Source: Methylovirgula sp. 4M-Z18
GTDB lineage: Bacteria; Pseudomonadota; Alphaproteobacteria; Rhizobiales; Beijerinckiaceae
NCBI RefSeq assembly: GCF_037890675.1
Contig: NZ_CP149574.1
Coordinates: 2,642,874 to 2,706,873, forward strand
Direction: 5' to 3'
DNA: 64,000 nt
The position numbers were made by a program, and so were the translations under genes. The first letter of the stretch is position 1; every line of letters begins with the position of its first letter. The notes below the pieces were generated by a model. The model made no database searches and was not told where the DNA came from. It worked only from the letters and a program-made list of their open reading frames with translations. Below, one piece after another: positions 6,663-13,614 of the stretch.

Positions 6663-8516
6663 ATGGCGGATACGGATATACGCCCCGCCGAAAAAACCGA
6701 CATTGACCGGCTCAGGAGGCTCCTCCTCGGCGACGGCGAAGAAAAGCTGCAAACTGTTGAGGAGCGTTTAGAAGCGATCGACCGACGAGTCGGTTCGCCT
6801 GACCGTTTGGAGAATGCCACGGCGGAAGTCCTGGCCGGGGCCCTCAGGCGGGCCGAAGTCGATCGGCACAAGGAACTTGCGACAGCCATCGCGCCGCTTG
6901 TCGTCGCCGCCATCCGCAGCGAAATCAAGAATTCCAAGGACATGATGGTCGAAGCGCTCTATCCGATCACCGGACGCCTCGTTTCCGCTGCCGTCGCCAA
7001 TGCCTTTCGCGAACTCATCACGACCTTGAACGAAAAGGTCGATGCACTGCTGTCGGTGCAATCATGGCAGTTGCGCGTCAAGTCGATCCTGACCGGGCAG
7101 CCGATGAGCGCGCTCGCCCTCGCCGAGGCGAGCCTTGCCTCGATCGACCGCATCATCCTTTTGGAGCGTGGCTCGGGGCATCTGATCGCCGATTGGCACC
7201 GGGACGGCAAGGCGAGTGAAAATCCCGAGCTGGTCAGCGGCCTCATCGCGGCGATCACCGACTTCGCCGGCAATGTCTTTGCCGCCAACAGCGGCGAACT
7301 GCGCAATCTCGATGTCGGTGGCAGCCGGATTTTCTTGCGTCCCTCGGCACGCATGATCGCCGCCGCCCAGGTGATCGGCCCCACGCGCGGCGAGGACGAA
7401 CGGGCTATCGATACGGCGCTTGTCGACTTGCTCGAACGGCATGACCGGGACGAGCTGATTACCACCGACAAGCTCGGACTTCTGGCAGACACAATCTTAC
7501 CCAAGCGCGGTGCGCAGAAGTCGAATGGAATCGCCTCCTACGCGTTGGCCGGCCTCCTCATCGCTTTGCTTGGCTTTGGCGCATGGCGTCTTTGGCACGT
7601 CGTTCAGCATTGGCGGACCGAACGTCAGGTGAACGCTGCCTACGATGCAACTTTGGCCCACGATCCGCGCCTCGCCGCTTTCCCGCTACAGGTCCGTTTC
7701 GATCACAAGCGCGCGGTCGTACATGTGCGCGGGATCTTGCCGAACGTGCAAGGCGCCGACGAGATCACGCAGGCGCTCAGCAGCGCCGCCGCCCCCTATA
7801 CGCTCGACACGAATGTCGAAACGATTGCGACAGCGCAGGAAGTTGCAACGCTGGGCAAATCAGTCAAGGATTTGCAGGACGAGATTGCGGCCGCGCGGAC
7901 CTCTCTCGGCACATTGAACGCCCAGTTGCGAACCGATCTGAGCGCCGATATCCAAGCCTCCGACAACAAACTCGGCGGCACCATCACCCAGGCCCTCACC
8001 GATGTGCGTGCACAGATCGCGAGCGACACGAAAGCGCTGCAGAGCGAACTCGACCAGCATAGTGTCCGCCTCACACAGATCGGCGCCATCAACGACAAGC
8101 TCGCGGCGGTCGAGCAAGCGACCGAAGAGGCGAATGCCCTGCTCGATACACCCGAGGCGAAATTGGGGCGTCTCGTCCAGGGCTTCGCGATCTTCTTCCC
8201 GAAGGGTGAAGCGACCATTATCGACCGGCCGGGTTTGAGCACCAAACTCGATCAGCTGGCCGATTTTCTCAAATCGACCGGCTTGAGCATCCGCATCATC
8301 AGCCACGCCGACGAAACCGGCTCGGCCGTCCTCAATCGGAGTCTCGGCGTCCAGCGTGCCACCGTCGTGGCGGCAGAACTCACCAAGCGCGGTGTCGATC
8401 AAAGCCATATCGCCACCGTCACGCGATCGACGCTCGAGCCCATCCGCGACGGAGCCGCGGCGGCCAACCGGCGCGCGACCTTCGAGCCGACCTATGTGGG
8501 CGAGCCGACCCAATGA
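6663..8516 (+). CDS. Membrane OmpA-family protein with large cytosolic N-terminal domain
   Basis: A 617-residue protein. Residues 10-45 carry an LRRLLLG..EEKL helix motif. Residues about 130-262 form a cytosolic alpha/beta region (SWQLRVKSILTGQP, then ASIDRIILLERGSGHLIADW and ELVSGLIAAITDF), which resembles OmpA-type proteins known to me from cyanobacteria and planctomycetes and may be a roadblock/longin-like fold. A single membrane segment spans about 290-311. The periplasmic part has a BON-like stretch (325-385), a long coiled coil (395-495) and a C-terminal OmpA peptidoglycan-binding domain (505-612, FFPKGEATI and NRSLGVQRATVVAAEL). It overlaps the GTPase gene by four bases. It probably links the cell wall to cytosolic signalling. 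Confidence 0.83.
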   Translation: MADTDIRPAEKTDIDRLRRLLLGDGEEKLQTVEERLEAIDRRVGSPDRLENATAEVLAGALRRAEVDRHKELATAIAPLVVAAIRSEIKNSKDMMVEALYPITGRLVSAAVANAFRELITTLNEKVDALLSVQSWQLRVKSILTGQPMSALALAEASLASIDRIILLERGSGHLIADWHRDGKASENPELVSGLIAAITDFAGNVFAANSGELRNLDVGGSRIFLRPSARMIAAAQVIGPTRGEDERAIDTALVDLLERHDRDELITTDKLGLLADTILPKRGAQKSNGIASYALAGLLIALLGFGAWRLWHVVQHWRTERQVNAAYDATLAHDPRLAAFPLQVRFDHKRAVVHVRGILPNVQGADEITQALSSAAAPYTLDTNVETIATAQEVATLGKSVKDLQDEIAAARTSLGTLNAQLRTDLSADIQASDNKLGGTITQALTDVRAQIASDTKALQSELDQHSVRLTQIGAINDKLAAVEQATEEANALLDTPEAKLGRLVQGFAIFFPKGEATIIDRPGLSTKLDQLADFLKSTGLSIRIISHADETGSAVLNRSLGVQRATVVAAELTKRGVDQSHIATVTRSTLEPIRDGAAAANRRATFEPTYVGEPTQ

Positions 8517-9013
8517 TCGCGAGCGCCAAGGTTCTGCTGCTGGGGGATATTGGCGTCGGCAAAAGCTCGCTCGCGCGCCGTTTTATCTTCGACCATTTCG
8601 ACGCGAATTATAAAACGACGATCGGCGTCGATATCATGACTCACGATCTCGATCTGGAAGATGGCGAGGCACCATTCCGCTTTGTCTTGTGGGATACGGA
8701 CGGCGATTTCGGTCAGCAGATTTTTTCCAGCGTCTATGTGGTTGGCGCAGCGGCCGCCCTGATCGTTTCCGATGCGACACGCCCGGACTCCTTAACCAAA
8801 GCCGGCGGGCTCGCGGAAACCTTTGCCAGCCGGTTTCCTGGCCGCCCGGCGAAAGTCATCGTCAACAAGATCGATCTCCTCGACGATCCCGCGCCGCGCT
8901 TTACCGTCGATGGCCTGAGCGCGGACGATCTCGCCCTCACCAGCGCGAAAACCGGCCAGAACGTGATGCAGCTCTTTCGCACGCTCGGCCGAACGATCCG
9001 GCGGCGCGCATGA
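8513..9013 (+). CDS. Rab/Ras-like small GTPase
   Basis: A 166-residue single-domain GTPase. All G motifs are visible: G1 GDIGVGKSS (P-loop), G2 YKTTIGVDI (Rab-like switch I), G3 WDTDGDFGQQ, G4 NKID and G5 TSAK. The switch I match to eukaryotic Rab proteins is striking. Where Ras and Rab have WDTAGQ the sequence reads WDTDGD, so the catalytic Gln is replaced by Asp and hydrolysis may need a partner. Bacterial relatives such as MglA act as cytosolic switches. The gene overlaps its upstream OmpA-type and downstream kinase neighbours by four bases each, suggesting translational coupling. Confidence 0.9.
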   Translation: MIASAKVLLLGDIGVGKSSLARRFIFDHFDANYKTTIGVDIMTHDLDLEDGEAPFRFVLWDTDGDFGQQIFSSVYVVGAAAALIVSDATRPDSLTKAGGLAETFASRFPGRPAKVIVNKIDLLDDPAPRFTVDGLSADDLALTSAKTGQNVMQLFRTLGRTIRRRA

Positions 9014-10149
9014 CCCCTGATCTCCCCTTGGAAGAGGCGCTGCAGATCTCGAATGCCGCGAGCCGGCTGATCGCTGCTAACGTGTTTGGATTTTGCGACG
9101 TCGACGGCAACGGTATTGTCATCCACCGCGTCGGCACGCTCAGCCTTTGGGCGCCGGAGGAAGGCAGCAATCTGTTTGAAGCGCCTCTCATGATGGGCTT
9201 TGAAGCGAGCATTCGCGAGGCGGCGCAGACGCCCGGCACGACGATCACCCTGCCAGATCTTGGCCTTGTCATCGAAGGCACTGTCCGGCGGCTCGACTTG
9301 CGCTTCGTTTGGCAAGACCACGACCATCTCATGGTCGTCTCGTATGATGTCGGCGAGCGGCATGATTTGCTGGTCTCGCTCAATCAGACCCGGCGTGAAC
9401 AACGCATCGCCCAAGATCAGATCGCCCTGCAACAACGCCAACTTGCCGAGCAGGCGCAATCCTTGAGCATCGCGAATACCGATCTCAAGCGCTTCTCTCT
9501 CGCCATGTCGCATGACCTTCAAGCACCGGTGAGGCAAATCAGGCGGTTCGCCGATTTAATCGCGGAAGACGGCCACGGCCTCGACGAGCGGCGGCTCGAT
9601 TTTCTGCACGAGATCGCGGCCGGCGCAGCGCGTATGCAGGCGATGATCGTGACATTGCTGCGCTACATGCGCATCGCCCAGCAAGAGGCGAGCTTCTCGG
9701 ACATCCGGCTTGAAGACGCGTTCGAGATCGCCAAATCCAACTTGCGCTCGGATATCGCTGCCGCGCAGGCGGAAATCGCCGTCGGCGCGCTGCCGGCCGT
9801 GCATGGCGACGAGGCGCTTCTGGCGCTCGTCTTTCAAAATCTGATGCAAAATTCCCTAAAATACCGCAGTGCTGCGCCGCCACGCATCCATATTCAGGCA
9901 ACGGTGCTTGACGGCGTGGCGGATATTGCCGTGACCGATAACGGCCGCGGCATCGATCCGGCGAGCGCGCCGAAAGCCTTTGCGCTCTTTCAGCGCCTGA
10001 ACAGCGATCCGACGATTTCCGGCGTCGGCGCTGGCTTACCCGTGTGTCAGCGCATCATCGAAATGCACGCCGGCAGAATCTGGATCGACACCGACTGGCG
10101 TGAAGGCCTGCGAGTGCGCTTCACTCTGCCTCTTGCGCGAGCTAATTGA
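9010..10149 (+). CDS. Sensor histidine kinase, cytosolic
   Basis: A 379-residue kinase without membrane segments. The N-terminal 1-125 is a PAS-like sensor region (FGFCDVDGNGIVIHRVG), followed by a coiled linker. The HisKA dimer helix has AMSHDLQAPVRQIRRF with phospho-acceptor His168. The HATPase has the N box QNLMQNSLKY and G box TDNGRGID. The phytochrome-like kinase type fits best. The ATG overlaps the stop of the GTPase gene, so the kinase is probably made together with it. The 3' end overlaps the convergent receiver-kinase gene by eight bases. The cognate regulator is unknown. Confidence 0.88.
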   Translation: MTPDLPLEEALQISNAASRLIAANVFGFCDVDGNGIVIHRVGTLSLWAPEEGSNLFEAPLMMGFEASIREAAQTPGTTITLPDLGLVIEGTVRRLDLRFVWQDHDHLMVVSYDVGERHDLLVSLNQTRREQRIAQDQIALQQRQLAEQAQSLSIANTDLKRFSLAMSHDLQAPVRQIRRFADLIAEDGHGLDERRLDFLHEIAAGAARMQAMIVTLLRYMRIAQQEASFSDIRLEDAFEIAKSNLRSDIAAAQAEIAVGALPAVHGDEALLALVFQNLMQNSLKYRSAAPPRIHIQATVLDGVADIAVTDNGRGIDPASAPKAFALFQRLNSDPTISGVGAGLPVCQRIIEMHAGRIWIDTDWREGLRVRFTLPLARAN

Positions 10150-11368
10150 TCGTAGGCCGCACCTTGGGCAATTCGATCGTAATCGTCGTGCCCCAATCCT
10201 TCTGACTGACGATCGCCAGTTCACCGCCATGCAGTTGCGCGATCGATGTCGCGACCAAGAGGCCGAGCCCATGTCCGGTCGCCAAAAGATCGGCCGGCAA
10301 TTTCTTTTGCGCATCATGATGCGAGGCTTGCGCAATTTCCTCATCGGTCATGCCCGCGCCCTGATCGGCGACATTGACTCGCACGCTCGATCCCATGTCG
10401 CGCACCACGATCTCGATCGTGGTTCCGGCATCGGCATAACGGTGCGCATTGTTCACCGTGTTGAGCAGCATCTGAAAGACCGCGACCTTATCGATTTCCG
10501 CTTCGAAATCACCCGGCGCAACGCGGACCGAAATGCCTTGCGACCGCTGGCGGCATTTCTCCGCCATCGTCATCACCACCGATTTCACGATGTCGACGAG
10601 ATTGGCCCGTTCGAAATATAAATCCGGCGCCACATGGGCCTTGGCCTCGATCTCGATGAAACGTCGCAACAACGTATCGAGCTTTTGCGAACGTTCCTTG
10701 ATCTGCGCGACGAATTGCGTCGGATCGTTCAACGCGATCGGCTGGTCCGAGGTGCCGGCGGAGAGCAATTCACCGAAGCCGTGCACCGCGCTCAAGGTCG
10801 TCAACACTTCATGGGTCATCTCGCTCATCGCCTCGGCAAGCTGCGTCTTGCCGCGCGCTTGCTCGGCCAGCGAGCGGCGCAATTCCAGCGCCGCGTCGCG
10901 CATGTGGAACACCGTGCGGATGACGGCATCAAGCGTCGACGGCGACAGATCGTTCTTGTGCAGGAAGCCCAGCGCGCCCGCGGACAGGCCCATGCCCTGG
11001 ACATCCGCAGCCTCGACCGAGGAAACCACCAGCGCGGGAATATGCCACGTGTCGGACGAGCCGCGACGCAGCAGCGTCAGCGACGAATCCGTTCCGACCC
11101 AATAGTCGAGAATCATCAGATCGTAATGGGTCGCGGCGAGGTGTTGCAAAGCCGTGCGAATATCCGTCACATGTTCGATCTGCGCGGCGAAATAGCGCGA
11201 CCGGCCCAGATACTCGGCCATGAGCTTTGCGTCGCGCGGATCGTCTTCGACCAGCAGGACGAGCAAATTGGCCCGTGCCGTTGTTCGATCGCCACCCTTC
11301 GCGTGGCCCTCCCCCGACTCGCCATCTTCTTTGCCGGATGCGGTTTGTGCCAAACGCTCAGAGGTCAT
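10142..11368 (-). CDS. Receiver domain-histidine kinase hybrid
   Basis: A 408-residue protein with an N-terminal receiver domain: LLVLLVEDDPRDAKLM, phospho-acceptor Asp in LMILDYWVG, and HKND replacing the usual K-P stretch. A dimer helix follows with EMTHEVLTTLSAVHGF (His acceptor), then a HATPase with NTVNNAHRYA, VADQGAGM and GHGLGL. No membrane segment is present. It converges on the histidine kinase of the GTPase cluster, overlapping by eight bases, so a phosphorelay between the two is plausible. GGAAG precedes the ATG. Such REC-HK proteins often act as relay or output modulators. Confidence 0.85.
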   Translation of the reverse strand: MTSERLAQTASGKEDGESGEGHAKGGDRTTARANLLVLLVEDDPRDAKLMAEYLGRSRYFAAQIEHVTDIRTALQHLAATHYDLMILDYWVGTDSSLTLLRRGSSDTWHIPALVVSSVEAADVQGMGLSAGALGFLHKNDLSPSTLDAVIRTVFHMRDAALELRRSLAEQARGKTQLAEAMSEMTHEVLTTLSAVHGFGELLSAGTSDQPIALNDPTQFVAQIKERSQKLDTLLRRFIEIEAKAHVAPDLYFERANLVDIVKSVVMTMAEKCRQRSQGISVRVAPGDFEAEIDKVAVFQMLLNTVNNAHRYADAGTTIEIVVRDMGSSVRVNVADQGAGMTDEEIAQASHHDAQKKLPADLLATGHGLGLLVATSIAQLHGGELAIVSQKDWGTTITIELPKVRPTIN

Positions 11369-11674
11369 CTTACTTCCAGACCGTGTAAACTCACTCGCTT
11401 TGCCGCGAACATTTCGAGCGGCATCCCGCCCAAGCTTGCAATTTGGCCAACCTCAAGGGGCCCGCCCCCTGCTTCTGCCGTTAAGGGGCGAGGCTGCATT
11501 CTTTTTTAGCATGTTTTCAATTAACTAAAGAACCCCCGTAGGCAAGCCCATTGGCAAAACCTAGGCGTAGTTTAAGGGAGGCCAGGCGGATCGTAAAGGG
11601 CCCGCCAGGCACAAGGCGTTGGGCGAGCGCGAAAATTTGAGGTGCCGCATGCCACGCCACGCGGTTGTGGCCTC
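11369..11674. other. Intergenic region right of the signalling cluster
   Basis: No gene is supported. It contains a GC-rich palindromic stretch near 11460-11500 (CCGCCCCCTGC...AAGGGGCG), possibly a degenerate extragenic repeat, and the non-coding tail beyond the broken hydrolase gene. Confidence 0.45.
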
Positions 11675-12005
11675 TCAGGCGGTCGTGCGGGGCAGAAACG
11701 GCAGAAGATGCTCGATGACGGGCAGCAGACGAAAACTCGGGCAGAAGGTGGCCGCTCTCGACCGCGCAGCCGCTGACATCGTCAGCCCAGCGGCGCAAGA
11801 CGTCGAGCGGCGTCGGGCCTCCAGCATTCTCTCGTATCGGCCATAGGACTGAAACAGGACACGACAATATTCTCCCCGCCTTCGGATCGGCAGCATCGAG
11901 TTCACGGTCTTCGAATGCCGCGGCTCTGTAATCTTCGCAGATGGCACGCTGCGCGGCGGGGTCCCGAAAGGCTGAGCGGCAGGCGGCAAGCACTTCGGGT
12001 TCGAA
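11675..12005 (-). pseudogene. Haloacetate dehalogenase-like alpha/beta hydrolase, C-terminal remnant
   Basis: The minus strand encodes FRDPAAQRAICEDYRAAAFE, ADPKAGRILSCPVSVLW, RRWADDVSGCAVESGHLLPE and, after a frame change near 11728-11738, LLPVIEHLLPFLPRTTA and a stop. In order these match the last third of fluoroacetate/haloacetate dehalogenase-type hydrolases, including the His of the G-H-L-L-P-E motif. The nucleophile region and the N-terminal two thirds are missing. A longer open frame through this region (11517-12338) is not a real protein. The remnant marks decay next to the low-GC patch. Confidence 0.72.
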
Positions 12006-12711
12006 GAGATCCTTGAGAATTTTCATGGACAAAGACAGGCCGCCGACCGCTCTAAACCACTTTGAATTGCTCCGTCTCAACCTAAGCATCCATGTAACAT
12101 ATTGAATAATAATATATATTAGCCCTATTAGTTTGATCCCAAAAAAATTTCGTATGCTTACCAATCGTTCTCGCGCAGGTCCCGCCGCCAGCCGATATTT
12201 GATGGTTTTGCAATCGAAGTGGGCAGGTGGTTGTTGATCCCTCGCGCGATCGATCCCGTCCTCGAACGTCTCCGACTCGGCCTGTGCCGCCTCCGGCTGG
12301 CAGGCGTCGCGCGCGCATCCGCCCGCTGACTCATGCATTTGTAATTCCTAGCCAAAACGAATGTTCATTATATGTTCTGCATCCATATTTGTCAAATTTT
12401 CGCCGCTTCGGTCGCGGGCGGAAAACCGTAAAAATAATGATTTCTCAGAGGAAACGAGAGCGAGAACGGAGCAGTATCGAAAGCGCCTCCAATTTCCCGA
12501 TTTCGTCCATTTTGCCTTTCGGTTGTGTGCCTGAGACGTCAATACGTCCAAATGCGATCGGCCTGCTTCCGATCTACAGAAACGCCGATTTTCCGGCGGC
12601 GCGAATTGTCGGTGAAGCTCAGCAACGCTCCACGGCACGATGCAAAGAAACCTCAAGACAACTTTGGGCCTCGGAAGCGATTCCTGGGCTCATACTTTAG
12701 GAGGAGTGCCA
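12006..12711. other. Low-information region with gene relics and a direct repeat
   Basis: About 700 bases without a supported gene. It has an AT-rich tract at 12096-12155 that includes CCTATTAGTTTG (also at 20944) and a 35-base sequence at 12603-12637 that recurs in diverged form at 15817-15851. It probably contains remnants of inserted DNA, but no transposase or integrase can be read. Confidence 0.45.
12603..12637 (+). repeat. Direct repeat, left copy, flanking the low-GC patch
   Basis: Thirty-five bases (GAATTGTCGGTGAA... to ...GCTCCACGGCA) match 15817-15851 in the same orientation at 28 of 35 positions. The two copies enclose 3.2 kb of atypical DNA. They may be old target or recombination scars, or remnants of one repeated gene. 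In one frame both read RR(E/K)LSVK..(N/K)AP. Confidence 0.4.
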
Positions 12712-12765
12712 GTGTTCACTCACTCACAATCGCAGCCGGATCAGCCTGTTAAGCTACTCAAATGA
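12712..12765 (+). CDS. Possible 17-residue leader peptide
   Basis: A GTG start follows a perfect AGGAGG (12699-12704) by seven bases and opens a frame reading (M)FTHSQSQPDQPVKLLK before TGA. The stop lies 22 bases before the next gene's GTG, which has its own AGGAGG. A perfect ribosome-binding site before so short a frame suggests a leader peptide or translational coupling. Chance cannot be excluded and no homologue is known to me. Confidence 0.3.
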   Translation: MFTHSQSQPDQPVKLLK

Positions 12766-12787
12766 GATGCAAGCACAGGAGGCGCAA

Positions 12788-13003
12788 GTGGGCCTAGAAA
12801 GATTCTTCTTCTTCACGCAAACTGACGGCGTTCGCCTTGGCGAGACCACTGAGCAGTTCAACGCCCGGGTTGCCGAAATTGAGCAATTGGAGACTGCCTG
12901 CAAGGATGGGCGGTTCCGGCCGGATGAGTATGAGTCGGCACAGCGCCGCCTCCGCGATCTCAAAGCACCCTTTGATTTCGACGCAGACGACGAGGGCTAT
13001 TAG
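12788..13003 (+). CDS. Small hypothetical protein in the low-GC patch
   Basis: A 71-residue acidic protein beginning (M)GLERFFFFTQTDGVRLGET, with a predicted helical middle (FNARVAEIEQLETACKDGRF) and an acidic end DFDADDEGY. No signal peptide or membrane segment is seen. An ATG lies 21 bases upstream in frame, but AGGAGG at 12777-12782 sits five bases before GTG 12788, which decides the start. I do not recognise the family. It stands between the dehalogenase remnant and the secreted hydrolase, in DNA that looks acquired. Confidence 0.6.
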   Translation: MGLERFFFFTQTDGVRLGETTEQFNARVAEIEQLETACKDGRFRPDEYESAQRRLRDLKAPFDFDADDEGY

Positions 13004-13614
13004 TCGTCCCTCTGCCCCCATCGTCTTCACCCGCGGGCGACAGCCGAGGACAGCTTTCAAGCATGGCGAGGTGTTCGCCTCGCGTACGCGGCCGGCAAAG
13101 GCTTGGCGATGGAAAGGCACGGCGATATCATTCCAAGCTCGCATGCCAGCCGAATAATTGCAGCGACCGAAACTCTGTTAGGGTATTTCTTGATGGCGGG
13201 GCTAATTGCGCGCCTAACAAAATTCTTGGTCACGTAAGGCGCCCTAATGTGTGACGCCGCAGATGGCTTCGCATCCGTCGCGGCGCATCGTTGGCTTGCC
13301 AACATCGAGCCGGACCCCGCCGACCTGCTACGGCCCTATCTGACAAAACCGTCATCGGTCTTACTTCGGATCGGCGCCAACGATGTTCGGGTGTGAGCGG
13401 CGTCCCAAACGGGTTACATCCAATATGAGGTGACCTGTTGAGATATGTTCAAACCCAAGCATGTTCGAAGAGACGGACATGCTAACACAGTGCTTATGTC
13501 ACCCGTAAGGCGTCAGGCCACAAGTGATAATATCCACACTTGAAGCTATGTTGCTCATGGTAGCATGCGCCGAGGAAGGTCGCACTCCCTTCTGAACCTA
13601 TTGAGGAGGGCTGC
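13004..13614. other. Intergenic region before the BON/DUF900 gene
   Basis: No gene can be supported. Short frames on both strands lack ribosome-binding sites. The last 30 bases hold the strong GAGGAGGG site of the following gene. The region could contain decayed genes, but none is recognisable. Confidence 0.5.

Noticed and set aside
11517-12338. 273-codon minus-strand frame
   Set aside because: Only its middle resembles a dehalogenase tail and it then shifts frame; the start lies in AT-rich relic DNA. Annotated as a pseudogene instead.
13063-13254. 63-codon plus-strand frame before the BON/DUF900 gene
   Set aside because: Arg-rich translation without motif or ribosome-binding site; likely chance.
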